Below are positions 17,392 to 25,529 of a DNA stretch of 50,872 nucleotides, in pieces. The DNA comes from Candidatus Magasanikbacteria bacterium GW2011_GWC2_37_14 (GTDB lineage: Bacteria > Patescibacteriota > Patescibacteriia > Magasanikbacterales > UBA922): positions 1 to 50,872 of the forward strand of contig LBSX01000010.1 in NCBI GenBank assembly GCA_000990355.1, read 5' to 3'. The notes beneath the pieces were generated by a model, which was given only the letters and a program-made list of their open reading frames with translations, did not search any database and was not told the origin of the DNA. The translations under genes and the position numbers were made by a program. How positions within the stretch are numbered: the first letter of the stretch is position 1; the number at the start of each line of letters is the position of its first letter.

Positions 17392-17751
17392 ATGGGTGAT
17401 AAATTAGCTCAAAGTTCTGCTGAAAGAGAATTTTTTAACAGTGGTAGAACAGCACATGAAAATAAAGAAGCTGTGTTTTTAGGTGAAGTATTAAAAACCG
17501 CTGAAGAAGAAGCGGCCGCAAGCGGTTGTGCTTTAGAAGGTTATCCTTATACTATACCAAGTCATGAAGAAATAGTTCGATCTGGTGTGTCGTGGTCAGC
17601 TCCACAACTTTTTAGAGTAATGGAAAATGGTGAATATACAGGAGTTTGTTATGATTCTATATCTAATAAGTGGACATTTCCAAGAAAAAATATGGAATTC
17701 GATTCATTAGAAGATGCTTTAAATGAAGGAATTTTGGAACAAGTAGCTTAA
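17392..17751 (+). CDS. Small protein of unknown function
   Basis: I do not recognise this 119-aa protein. It has no signal peptide or membrane segment. The N-terminal half is helical and rich in Glu/Ala (FLGEVLKTAEEEAAASG), and the C-terminal half has aromatic strands (WSAPQLFRVMENGEYTGVCY, NKWTFPR) and an acidic tail. It stands alone between a full-consensus promoter and its own terminator, which suggests strong, independent expression. The 39-base leader has no Shine-Dalgarno motif. It sits between enolase and the phosphoglycerate mutases, but nothing ties it to glycolysis. Confidence 0.75.
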   Translation: MGDKLAQSSAEREFFNSGRTAHENKEAVFLGEVLKTAEEEAAASGCALEGYPYTIPSHEEIVRSGVSWSAPQLFRVMENGEYTGVCYDSISNKWTFPRKNMEFDSLEDALNEGILEQVA

Positions 17752-17780
17752 CGTTAAATTAAATTATTAAATTTTTAAAT

Positions 17781-17812
17781 AAAATACCCTATAATTAATG
17801 GGGTATTTTTAT
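17781..17812 (+). terminator. Terminator after the 119-aa gene
   Basis: AAAATACCC (17781-17789) and GGGTATTTTT (17801-17810) form a stem followed by T residues. Confidence 0.75.
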
Positions 17813-17827
17813 TTATTAATATAACCA

Positions 17828-17856
17828 TTGAATCAATATGATTTTTGCGGTATAAT
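17828..17856 (+). promoter_or_regulatory. Promoter of the first phosphoglycerate mutase gene
   Basis: TTGAAT (17828-17833), a 17-base spacer and TATAAT (17851-17856). The ATG is at 17866, so the mRNA has at most a few leader bases. Confidence 0.75.
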
Positions 17857-17865
17857 ATTCTTACT

Positions 17866-19428
17866 ATGGATAAGAAAAATACCATTACAAAACCCACAGT
17901 TCTTGTCATTTTAGATGGTTTTGGCTTGGGAGATATAAATAATATAGGCAATGCAATTGTGCCAGCTACTGCACCACATATTTTTGGTTATTTAAAAAAA
18001 TATCCAAACTCTACGCTTAAAACTTATGGTGAAAATGTTGGTTTGTTTCCTGGTCAAGTAGGTAATTCCGAAGCCGGGCATTTAAATATTGGTGCTGGTA
18101 GAATTGTAAAACAAGATTTAGTAATGATTTCCGAAGCCATTCATGATGGTATTTTTTTTAAGAATGAAGCTTTTAAACAAGCAGTGCATCACCTAAAAAA
18201 ATATAAAACTTCTGCTCATATAATGGTGTTGTTAACTGGTAGAAAAAGTCCTCATTCTTTTCCAGAACATTTGTATGCAATGTTGGAATTTTTGCGTCGG
18301 GAAGAAGTTAAAAATGTTTATTTACATTTGTTTACCGATGGTCGTGATTCTTCACCACACGGTGCCGCTGAATTTTTAAGAGCCTTGCGTACGCAAATGG
18401 TAGCCAATGAACATGTAGCTACAATTATGGGGCGTTTTTATGGTATGGATCGTAATAAACTTTGGAAGCGTACCGAAGAAGCTTACAATGCTCTTGTGTT
18501 GGGCAAAGGCTACCAAGCCGACAATGCTGAAGAAGCCTTATCTCAAGCTTACAATCGCGGAGAAACTGATGAATATATTAGGCCTACAGTAATGCTTCAT
18601 AATAAAAAACCTTTTGGTTTAATAAAAGATAATGATGCGGTATTTTTTGTAAATGCGCGTAGTGACCGGGCTAGGCAGATTACCAAAGTTTTTGTACAAA
18701 CAGATTTTAATAAATTAAATCCAGGCAGTTTTAAACGTGAAAAAGTCTTAAAGAATATTCGTTTTGTAGCCATGACTGATTTTGGTCCAGACTTACCAGA
18801 TCTTTTCACGGCTTTTCCTAGTCCAAACATTGAAAATTGTTTGCCTTTGGCAATTAAAGATAATTATCGCCAACTTTATATTTCTGAAACCGAAAAATAC
18901 GCCCACGTTACTTATTTTATCAATGGTGGTTTTGCCGATCCACTAAATGGTGAAAAACGTGAATTAATTAAATCCGCGGATATTTATACTTATGCCGATA
19001 AACCAGAAATGAATAGTAAAATAATTACTAAAAAAATTGTTAGTTATTTAACCAAAGGTACTTATAATTTTATTTGTGTAAATTTTCCTAATGCCGACAT
19101 GGTTGGGCACACTGGTAATATTTTGGCTGCCAAAAAGGCAATCAAAGCAGTAGACAATTCTGTAGCCATAATAGTAGAAACAGCTTTGAAGTTAAAAGGT
19201 CAGGTGTTAATTACGGCCGATCATGGCAATGCTGATGAAATGTTTAATGGGGTAGCAAATGAAATGTTGACCGAACATTCTAAAAATCTTGTGCCTTTAA
19301 TTTTAATTAGCAAAGACATCAAGGGTGTCAAGTTAAAACCCGGTATTTTGGCTGATGTGGCACCGACGCTTTTAAAATTAATGGATATTAAAAAACCCAA
19401 GGAAATGACAGGAAAGTCTTTGTTATAA
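17866..19428 (+). CDS. gpmI: 2,3-bisphosphoglycerate-independent phosphoglycerate mutase, copy 1
   Basis: This 520-aa enzyme interconverts 3- and 2-phosphoglycerate with two metal ions and a phosphoserine. The alkaline-phosphatase-like metal motifs are VILDGFG at the start, GNSEAGHLNIGAGR with the catalytic Ser68, NADMVGHTGN, ITADHGNADEM and TEHSKN. The phosphotransferase insert has FTDGRDSSPHGAAEF and ISGR-like MGRFYGMDRN. I chose the ATG at 17866 over the TTG at 17845, because the longer form would be translated from within the -10 box. A second full copy follows 27 bases after its stop; the two have clearly diverged (EAGH here versus EVGH there), so this is an old duplication. Confidence 0.93.
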   Translation: MDKKNTITKPTVLVILDGFGLGDINNIGNAIVPATAPHIFGYLKKYPNSTLKTYGENVGLFPGQVGNSEAGHLNIGAGRIVKQDLVMISEAIHDGIFFKNEAFKQAVHHLKKYKTSAHIMVLLTGRKSPHSFPEHLYAMLEFLRREEVKNVYLHLFTDGRDSSPHGAAEFLRALRTQMVANEHVATIMGRFYGMDRNKLWKRTEEAYNALVLGKGYQADNAEEALSQAYNRGETDEYIRPTVMLHNKKPFGLIKDNDAVFFVNARSDRARQITKVFVQTDFNKLNPGSFKREKVLKNIRFVAMTDFGPDLPDLFTAFPSPNIENCLPLAIKDNYRQLYISETEKYAHVTYFINGGFADPLNGEKRELIKSADIYTYADKPEMNSKIITKKIVSYLTKGTYNFICVNFPNADMVGHTGNILAAKKAIKAVDNSVAIIVETALKLKGQVLITADHGNADEMFNGVANEMLTEHSKNLVPLILISKDIKGVKLKPGILADVAPTLLKLMDIKKPKEMTGKSLL

Positions 19429-19455
19429 TTTATTTGCAGTGAATTTAATTGAATT

Positions 19456-21030
19456 ATGAAAAATAGACCCGTTGTCTTAGCCATTCTTGACGGTTGGGGA
19501 GTAGCCCCAGATTCTCCGGGCAATGCCCTTACTCGTGCAAAATTACCAAATTTTAAACGTTTTTTGCACGAATATCCAGCCATGACTTTGTATGCCTCGG
19601 GTAATGAAGTTGGACTTATGTTTGGGGAAATGGGTAATTCCGAAGTGGGGCACTTAAATATTGGCGCTGGTCGAGTTTATTATCAATCATTACCCAGAAT
19701 TAATAAAGAAATTTCTAGCGGCGAATTTTTTACCAACAAAGCTTTTTTGGCAGCTGTAGAGCAAGTTAAGAAAAATAATTCTAGTTTGCATTTAATTGGT
19801 TTGTTGGGACCGGGTAATGTACATGCCAACCAAGAACATTTGTATGCATTGTTAAAATTGGCCAGTGATAATAAATTAAAAAAAGTTTTTATTCATGGTG
19901 TTCTTGATGGTCGGGATACTAAGTATGATTTGGGTGTAGAATTTACCAAACAATTAATTGCTAAAACCAAAGAATATAAATGTGGAGAAGTTGCTAGTAT
20001 TTCTGGTCGCTTTTATGCCATGGACAGAGATAATCAATGGGATAGAGTAGAAAAAGCTTATCAGGCTATTGCTTTGGGACAAGCAAATAAATATTTTAAA
20101 GATCCTGTTGATGCCATAGAATCTTCGTATAAAGAAAAAATTTATGATGAAGAATTTGTGCCAATAGTAATTGGTAAAGAAGGTAAACCAACGTGTAAAA
20201 TTAATGCTGGTGATGCGATAATTTTTGTAAATTTTCGTCCTGATCGTGCCCGGCAATTAACCGAAGCCATTGTTTTGCCTGGTTTTTCTAAATTTGAAAG
20301 AGAATATGTAAAAGATTTGTTATTTGTTACTATGACTGAATACGAAAAAGAAACGCCGGTAATGGTAGCTTATCCACCACAGGTGGTACATAATTGTTTG
20401 GCCGAAGCTTTAAGTAAAGCCGAATTAACTCAAATTCATTTAGCGGAAACGCAAAAATATGCTCATGTAACTTTCTTTTTAAATGGCACTGTGGAAGATC
20501 AATTTAGGGGAGAAGACAGAATTTTGGTTCCTTCCAAAAAAATAGTGTCATTTAAAGATGCTCCAGAAATGTCGGCTGACGAAGTAAGTAAAGAAGTTAT
20601 TAAAGCTGTGGAAGAAGGTAAACATGATGTGATTATTTTTAATTTGGCCAATGTGGATATGGTTGGGCATACCGGAGATTTGGCAGCAACAATCAAGAGT
20701 GCCGAAGTGGTAGATAAAAATTTAGGCAAAATTGCTGAATACGTTTTAAATAAAAATGGTTTGTTATTTCTTACCGCGGATCATGGCAATGCCGAAGAAG
20801 TAATTAATTTACAGACCGGAGAAATGGATAAAGAACATTCTACCAACCCGGTGCCATTTTTGGTAATTGGTAATGATTATCAAGGTCAAGCTGGTCCTTC
20901 TGGCGATGCACCAGATGGGGATTTAAGTTTGATTAGTCCAGTAGGAATGTTGGCCGATGTAGCACCAACAATTTTAAAAGCCGTGGGTGTAGAACAGCCC
21001 AAAGAAATGACTGGACGACCATTGATTTAG
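19456..21030 (+). CDS. gpmI: 2,3-bisphosphoglycerate-independent phosphoglycerate mutase, copy 2
   Basis: This 524-aa protein has the same domain plan as copy 1: AILDGWG, GNSEVGHLNIGAGR with Ser62 at the textbook position, HGVLDGRDTKYDLGVEF, ISGRFYAMDRD, NLANVDMVGHTGD, LTADHGNAEEV and DKEHSTN. All metal ligands and the catalytic Ser are present. It looks closer to the canonical bacterial enzyme than copy 1. A short insertion near the C-terminus (residues about 474-495, Gly/Asp/Ser rich) is unusual. It is co-directional with copy 1 and probably co-transcribed. A 100-bp TIR element begins directly at its stop codon. Confidence 0.95.
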   Translation: MKNRPVVLAILDGWGVAPDSPGNALTRAKLPNFKRFLHEYPAMTLYASGNEVGLMFGEMGNSEVGHLNIGAGRVYYQSLPRINKEISSGEFFTNKAFLAAVEQVKKNNSSLHLIGLLGPGNVHANQEHLYALLKLASDNKLKKVFIHGVLDGRDTKYDLGVEFTKQLIAKTKEYKCGEVASISGRFYAMDRDNQWDRVEKAYQAIALGQANKYFKDPVDAIESSYKEKIYDEEFVPIVIGKEGKPTCKINAGDAIIFVNFRPDRARQLTEAIVLPGFSKFEREYVKDLLFVTMTEYEKETPVMVAYPPQVVHNCLAEALSKAELTQIHLAETQKYAHVTFFLNGTVEDQFRGEDRILVPSKKIVSFKDAPEMSADEVSKEVIKAVEEGKHDVIIFNLANVDMVGHTGDLAATIKSAEVVDKNLGKIAEYVLNKNGLLFLTADHGNAEEVINLQTGEMDKEHSTNPVPFLVIGNDYQGQAGPSGDAPDGDLSLISPVGMLADVAPTILKAVGVEQPKEMTGRPLI

Positions 21031-21130
21031 TGTCATTGCGAGCCCTGCTCGAGCAGGGCGTGGCAATCCCTCTGTTTCTTAATTAAACTTGGGATTGCTT
21101 CGTCGCTTTGGTCAGCTCCTCGCAATGACA
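21031..21130 (-). repeat. TIR element, intergenic copy (100 bp)
   Basis: It starts TGTCATTGCGAG and ends CTCGCAATGACA, an exact 12-bp terminal inverted repeat. Internal sub-palindromes are CCCTGCTCGAGCAGGG and GGCAATCCC/GGGATTGC. It is the same element as 44190-44277 in the opposite orientation. It has no coding capacity and is MITE-like in form. Confidence 0.9.
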
Positions 21131-21138
21131 ATATAAAA

Positions 21139-21167
21139 TGTCCCGATTAAATCGAGACAGTTTTTTT
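21139..21167. terminator. Terminator between gpmI copy 2 and the DHH gene
   Basis: TGTCCCGATT and AATCGAGACA form a stem with one mismatch, followed by seven T residues on the plus strand. It overlaps the end of the convergent DHH gene. Confidence 0.7.
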
Positions 21168-22280
21168 AATTTGAGAAATGATTGTTTCTTCTGCTTCGGA
21201 CAAAGTTTTGTTATTAAGTGAAAAAGTGACTCGTTGTTTGTGGCCAGTGGGGAAGAAGGGTCGTAAAAGATTTAAGGCATCAAATTGTTTTTCACAAGTA
21301 AAAACACAATTAATTTTTCCTTCGGGAGTTTCAGATAATAACAAAATCATTTTCGCGGCCGGAGAATTACTAATTAATTCATCAATAATATCTTTTAGAT
21401 CATCCACAACCGCACCTGCTCGAGAAAAATCATCACGAGTAAGCGAAGTGTAGACCAAACCTAGTTCAACATTTTGTTGTAAGTGGGAAAGGGCAGTACC
21501 CCAAAGTTTTAAAGTGGTAATTGATTTGGTGCGATAAAGATTTTGGACAATATAATCACGCTTGCCACCCAAACTAATTAATTTGCTAGCCAAGTCCAAA
21601 GTTTGAGGTTTGATATCTGGTGATTTAAAGCTCTTAGTTTTAATAATCATGGAAGTAAGAAGAGCAGTGGCAATTTCTGGATCCAAATATTGTCTGGCTA
21701 AATTATTAATTAATTGGTAAATAACTTCGGCAGTAGAAGATACAGTAGTATCAATAAAATTAACTTGACCATAGTGTTCATTGGCAGGGGAGTGATCCAA
21801 ATTAATAATTGGTTTTTTATAAAACAGCTCGGTATTGTGGTCGTATAAATTACCAAGTGTTTCCAAATCGGGTGTGTCTAATACAAAAATCAATTCATAT
21901 TTAAAATCAGATTGAGCAGTATGAACATTGTCGCGAGTTAAAAAACCTTGTTTGGGAGTAATAAACAATCTTAATTTTTGTTCTTTAATATCATAACTTA
22001 ATTCTTCTACTCCCGTTTTTTCAATATCTAAATTAATCACAAATTTTTGTAAGTGAGGAAAGTTGGCGCGGATTTCTTTGGCTTTTGGTAAAAAGTCTAA
22101 AGCTTTGGGTAAAACAAAATCTGGACAAACAATATCTACCCGTTTGCCTAATTTTTCCAAAAACAAAGACAGGGCAACTGCCGAAGCAATGGCGTCGTTG
22201 CCGTTTTTGCGGAAGGTAATTAAAATATTTTTTTTATCTTCCAACAGTTTTTTAATTTGTTCTGTTTCGTTTAACGACAC
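21147..22280 (-). CDS. DHH-family phosphoesterase-like protein (NrnA-like)
   Basis: This 377-aa protein has the two-domain plan of DHH/DHHA1 phosphoesterases, such as NrnA, which degrades short oligonucleotides and pAp. Motif III is VLDTPDLETLG, and the DHH signature reads LDHSPAN (third His replaced by Ser). Motif I, usually D-x-D-A-x-G-S, reads NGNDAIAS, so one metal-ligand Asp appears lost. The C-terminal part has FSRAGAVVDDLKDII and a closing RPFFPTGHKQRVTFSL in place of the usual G-G-G-H motif. These changes suggest altered metal use or an inactive homologue. It converges on gpmI copy 2. Confidence 0.8.
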   Translation of the reverse strand: MSLNETEQIKKLLEDKKNILITFRKNGNDAIASAVALSLFLEKLGKRVDIVCPDFVLPKALDFLPKAKEIRANFPHLQKFVINLDIEKTGVEELSYDIKEQKLRLFITPKQGFLTRDNVHTAQSDFKYELIFVLDTPDLETLGNLYDHNTELFYKKPIINLDHSPANEHYGQVNFIDTTVSSTAEVIYQLINNLARQYLDPEIATALLTSMIIKTKSFKSPDIKPQTLDLASKLISLGGKRDYIVQNLYRTKSITTLKLWGTALSHLQQNVELGLVYTSLTRDDFSRAGAVVDDLKDIIDELISNSPAAKMILLLSETPEGKINCVFTCEKQFDALNLLRPFFPTGHKQRVTFSLNNKTLSEAEETIISQIKKTVSI

Positions 22281-22483
22281 ACTATTAAATTATTTGGCTT
22301 ACTCAGCATACAAAATATTATTTGCTGAGTGTTGCCCCTCCTTGTCTCGCCATAGCTTTAGCGACGGCGGACTTTTTACCCTTCCGTAGTTGCCTTAGCA
22401 ACGTAGGAGGGTCTCCTTAAAAGAACGTTTTGGACCGTCGGGTCCTCGGGGGCCGGCCAGCTGGCCGGCCCCCTTTAGACATC
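22281..22483. other. Intergenic stretch with stacked palindromes, start of a GC-rich island
   Basis: No gene is evident. CTCAGCA and TGCTGAG (about 22301-22328) form a hairpin. GTCTCGCCATAGCTTTAGCGACGGCGGAC (22344-22372, partly palindromic) shares the GCTTTAGC core with the T-box insert, and CCTTCCGTAGTTGC...GCAACGTAGGAGG (22380-22411) is another imperfect palindrome. GC content rises sharply relative to both flanks. Confidence 0.6.
22448..22473. repeat. Perfect 26-bp GC-only-core palindrome
   Basis: GGGGGCCGGCCAG is followed directly by its exact complement CTGGCCGGCCCCC. It lies just downstream of the small zinc-ribbon gene on the minus strand and is followed on the plus strand by TTTA only, so it is a weak terminator candidate at best. 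It may be a protein-binding site or repeat. Confidence 0.8.
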
Positions 22484-22678
22484 TCAGTCCTGGTCGGGGG
22501 AGGCTCGCGGCTCAGTGAGCTCGATTTCGTTTTTCGAGTCGTTCGCGGGATTCGCAAAATACGCCTCGGTGTAGGATCCACCCATCCCACACTTCACACA
22601 GACGAGGTGGACGAGCGTTCCATCGGGGTGTGCTTCGACAGCACCACCGCACCCTGAGTGGGTCAGTTTAGTCTTCAT
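22484..22678 (-). CDS. Small zinc-ribbon-like protein in a GC-rich island
   Basis: This 64-aa protein has H7-x-x-C10 and C27-x-x-C30 (HSGCGG and VCVKCG), a plausible four-ligand zinc site, then an acidic, disordered tail. Its codons are GC-rich, unlike the AT-rich genes around it, which suggests recent acquisition or an unusual origin. On the minus strand a TATAAT lies at 22726-22721, about 43 bases before the ATG, and GGAAAA sits near the start as a weak ribosome-binding site. An overlapping plus-strand frame (22430-22657) has no zinc motif or promoter, so I prefer this strand. Function unknown; small zinc ribbons often bind nucleic acid. Confidence 0.55.
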   Translation of the reverse strand: MKTKLTHSGCGGAVEAHPDGTLVHLVCVKCGMGGSYTEAYFANPANDSKNEIELTEPRASPDQD

Positions 22679-22853
22679 CTATTTTTCCGTTGCAGTTAAT
22701 CAATCGCACCGACTGTTCCTATTATATACTAATAAAGACAGTAGGTGGATTGATTTAAACGAATATAGGATTATACCAAAAGCTTGAATTATTGTCAACA
22801 TAGCCAAATATTACCCAATGTGGACAAGTTTTTGGCTAAAAATAGCCTAATTA

Positions 22854-22882
22854 TTGTGTTTTTTTTAAATATCTTGTAAAAT
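22854..22882 (+). promoter_or_regulatory. Promoter of valS
   Basis: TTGTGT (22854-22859), a 17-base spacer and TAAAAT (22877-22882). Nine bases separate the -10 box from the ATG at 22892, so the mRNA should be nearly leaderless. No T-box core is present in the 200 bases upstream, unlike ileS. Confidence 0.6.
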
Positions 22883-22891
22883 ACTATCATT

Positions 22892-25525
22892 ATGGATAAA
22901 GCTTACGAACCAAATTTATACGAAGATAATATCTACAAACGCTGGGAAGAAAGTGGACTTTTTAATCCGGATAATTTAACAAACACCAAAGGGCGATATG
23001 TAAATTTATTGCCACCACCCAACGCTAATGGTGAAATGCATGTTGGTCATGCTTCGGGGTATGTAGTAATGGACTTGCTTGGTCGCTATCATCGCATGAA
23101 GGGGGAAAAGGTCTTGCTTTTGCCAGGCAAAGATCACGCTGGTATCCAATCACAAGTAGTGTATGAAAAGAAGATAAAAAAGGAGCAAGGAATTTCTCGT
23201 CATGATTTGGGTAGAGAAAAATTTTATAATGAAATTTTTGCATTTTGTAAAGATCGGTCGCAATATATGCGCAGTCAAGAAAAAAAGATTGGACTTTCGG
23301 CCGATTGGAGTAGAGAAAAATTTACCATGGATCCAGACTTGGTTAAGATTGTTTTGGATACATTTGTGCAGATGTACAACGAAGTAGATAACAAAGGTAA
23401 TCGTCTGATTTATCGCGGAGATAGAATTATTAATTGGTGCCCACGATGTTTTACAGCTCTTTCTGATGTGGAAGTGGAACATGAAGAACAAATGACAAAA
23501 TTATATACTTTTAAATATAGTAATGATTTTCCTTTTACTATTTCTACCACACGTCCCGAAACTAAACTAGGTGATACAGCAGTGGCGGTGAATGAAAAAG
23601 ACAAACGTTATAAAAAATACATTGGTCAAGAATTTAAAGTTGATTTTGTTGGCGTTCCGCTAACTATTAAAATTATTCCTGATCATGAAGTTGATATGAA
23701 TTTTGGTACTGGCGCTTTGGGTGTAACTCCAGCTCACTCAGCGGTGGATTGGGAAATGGCTCAAAAGAATAATTTGCCAATTGTAAAAGTTATTAATGAA
23801 CAAGCTAGAATTTATCCTGGATTTGGTAAATTTAGTGGCTTATCAGCTAGTGAAGCACGTACAGCAGTCGTAGAAGAATTGCGTGCAAATGGATTGTTGG
23901 AAAAAGAAGAAGAATATCTTAATAATTTATCGGTTTGTGAAAGATGTAAAACCCCGATTGAACCACTCGTGTCCAAACAATGGTTTGTTAATGTTGATCA
24001 TGCTAATTTTTCTTTAAAGAAATCTGCGCGTAAAGCTATTGAAAAAGAAGAAATTAAAATATATCCGGAAAGATTTAAGGATGTAATGTTGAGCTGGATA
24101 GATAATGTGCGTGATTGGTGCATTAGTCGACAGATTTGGTGGGGGCCACAAATTCCAGTTTGGTACAAAGGAGATGAAATGGTGGCGTCGGTTGATTCAC
24201 CTGGGGAAGGTTGGAAGCAGGACGAAGATACTTTTGATACTTGGTTTTCTTCTGGCCAGTGGGCATACTCTACTTTGGGGTATCCAACTGGCAAAGATTA
24301 TCAGGAATTTTATCCGAGCGATGTCATGATAATGGGGCGTGATATTTTGCCATTCTGGGCGTTTCGCATGATTATTTTGGGTTTGTATTGCACTGGCGAA
24401 GTACCATTTAAAAATTTGTATTTTACTGGGTTGGTACGTGATGAAAATGGGCAAAAAATGAGTAAGTCCAAAGGCAATGGCATTGAACCAATTGAAATTA
24501 TAAATAAATATGGTACTGATGCAGTGCGCTTGTCGCTTTTAATTGGCAACACTCCTGGTAATGATTTGAATTTGGGTGAACAAAAAATTGCTGGCTTTAG
24601 AAATTTTTCAAACAAACTTTGGAATATTGCACGGTTTATCATGACTGTCATCCCGACCGAGGCCATACGCCGAGTGGAGGGATCCCTTGACTTGGCTCGG
24701 GATGACAAAAAAACATTGGCCGATAAGTGGATTTTAAGTAAATTAAATGAAGTAATAAAATCAACTTCAGAGAATATAGAACAATTTAATTTTTCTCAAG
24801 CTGGTGAACAACTTCGTGATTTTACTTGGAATGAATTAGCTGATTGGTATCTTGAAATTGCTAAAATCGAGGGTGAAAAGAGCGAAATTTTGAATTATTT
24901 ACTAAACACAATTTTAAAACTTTGGCATCCTTTTATGCCATTTGTGACAGAACAAATTTGGACAGAAATTTATGGAAAAGATAGAATGTTAATGGTGGAG
25001 CGGTGGCCCGTCTTCGTCGCGTCAGACGCGACTACGCCGGGTAAACCAGAGGGGGGAGTTGCCGGAGATTTTGAATTACTAAAAAATATCATCACTGGTA
25101 TTCGTTCACTTCGTGCAGAAAATAAAATTGAGCCAGTAAAAAAACTAAATGCTATAATTTCTGCTGGAGACAAAGCCGGGCTATTACAAGAAAATGCCGA
25201 GATTATCAAAGTTTTGGCAAGATTAGAAAATTTACAGATTGAGGAGTCAGCTATAAAACCAGAAGGTAGTATTGGTTTTGTAGAAAGTGGTGTAGAAGTT
25301 TTTGTAGATTTGTCTGGGGTAGTTGATATAGAAAAAGAAAAAGTTAGATTAGAAAAAGAAAAACAAGAGTTAGAAAAATATGTGAGTGGTTTGGCAGGAA
25401 AGTTGAGTAATAAAGAATTTGTGAATAATGCTCCACCGGCTGTAGTAGAAAAAGAACAACATAAATTGAATGAGGCGAAAGATAAATTAGCCAAAGTAAT
25501 TAATCAATTAGAGGGGTTAAGATAA
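22892..25525 (+). CDS. valS: Valyl-tRNA synthetase
   Basis: This 877-aa class I synthetase has HVGH at residues 50-53 and KMSKS at 522-526. An editing domain lies between them (STTRPETKLGDTAVAV, GTGALGVTPAHS), and a C-terminal coiled-coil tRNA arm is rich in Lys/Glu (about 800-877). The SGQWAYSTLGYP block is typical of ValRS. Two palindromic elements are translated in frame. One, at 24647-24706, puts 20 residues at 586-605 between the catalytic and anticodon domains; the other is at 25007-25041 (residues about 706-717). Both fall in linkers, so activity should survive. The GHKL ATPase gene follows four bases after the stop. Confidence 0.97.
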   Translation: MDKAYEPNLYEDNIYKRWEESGLFNPDNLTNTKGRYVNLLPPPNANGEMHVGHASGYVVMDLLGRYHRMKGEKVLLLPGKDHAGIQSQVVYEKKIKKEQGISRHDLGREKFYNEIFAFCKDRSQYMRSQEKKIGLSADWSREKFTMDPDLVKIVLDTFVQMYNEVDNKGNRLIYRGDRIINWCPRCFTALSDVEVEHEEQMTKLYTFKYSNDFPFTISTTRPETKLGDTAVAVNEKDKRYKKYIGQEFKVDFVGVPLTIKIIPDHEVDMNFGTGALGVTPAHSAVDWEMAQKNNLPIVKVINEQARIYPGFGKFSGLSASEARTAVVEELRANGLLEKEEEYLNNLSVCERCKTPIEPLVSKQWFVNVDHANFSLKKSARKAIEKEEIKIYPERFKDVMLSWIDNVRDWCISRQIWWGPQIPVWYKGDEMVASVDSPGEGWKQDEDTFDTWFSSGQWAYSTLGYPTGKDYQEFYPSDVMIMGRDILPFWAFRMIILGLYCTGEVPFKNLYFTGLVRDENGQKMSKSKGNGIEPIEIINKYGTDAVRLSLLIGNTPGNDLNLGEQKIAGFRNFSNKLWNIARFIMTVIPTEAIRRVEGSLDLARDDKKTLADKWILSKLNEVIKSTSENIEQFNFSQAGEQLRDFTWNELADWYLEIAKIEGEKSEILNYLLNTILKLWHPFMPFVTEQIWTEIYGKDRMLMVERWPVFVASDATTPGKPEGGVAGDFELLKNIITGIRSLRAENKIEPVKKLNAIISAGDKAGLLQENAEIIKVLARLENLQIEESAIKPEGSIGFVESGVEVFVDLSGVVDIEKEKVRLEKEKQELEKYVSGLAGKLSNKEFVNNAPPAVVEKEQHKLNEAKDKLAKVINQLEGLR
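24647..24706 (+). repeat. In-frame GTCATCCCGA palindromic element in valS
   Basis: GTCATCCCGA opens and TCGGGATGAC closes a 60-base element, exactly 20 codons. The interior is GC-rich (GAGGCC, GGAGGGATCC). Its ends are a different family from TGTCATTGCGAG but have the same design. Confidence 0.85.
25007..25041 (+). repeat. In-frame CCCGTCTTCG...CGCCGGG element in valS
   Basis: CCCG and CGGG ends enclose GTCGCGTC/GACGCGAC arms. It is related in style to the elements at 7636 and 15523. Confidence 0.65.
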
Positions 25526-25529
25526 TTTT

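Noticed and set aside
22430-22657. Plus-strand frame in the GC-rich island
   Set aside because: It overlaps the minus-strand zinc-ribbon gene, runs through the perfect palindrome and has no zinc or other motif; the minus strand has a -10 box and paired cysteines.
24970-25494. 174-codon minus-strand frame opposite valS
   Set aside because: Ser/Phe-rich mirror of the Lys/Glu-rich coiled-coil arm of ValRS; the valS frame is certain.
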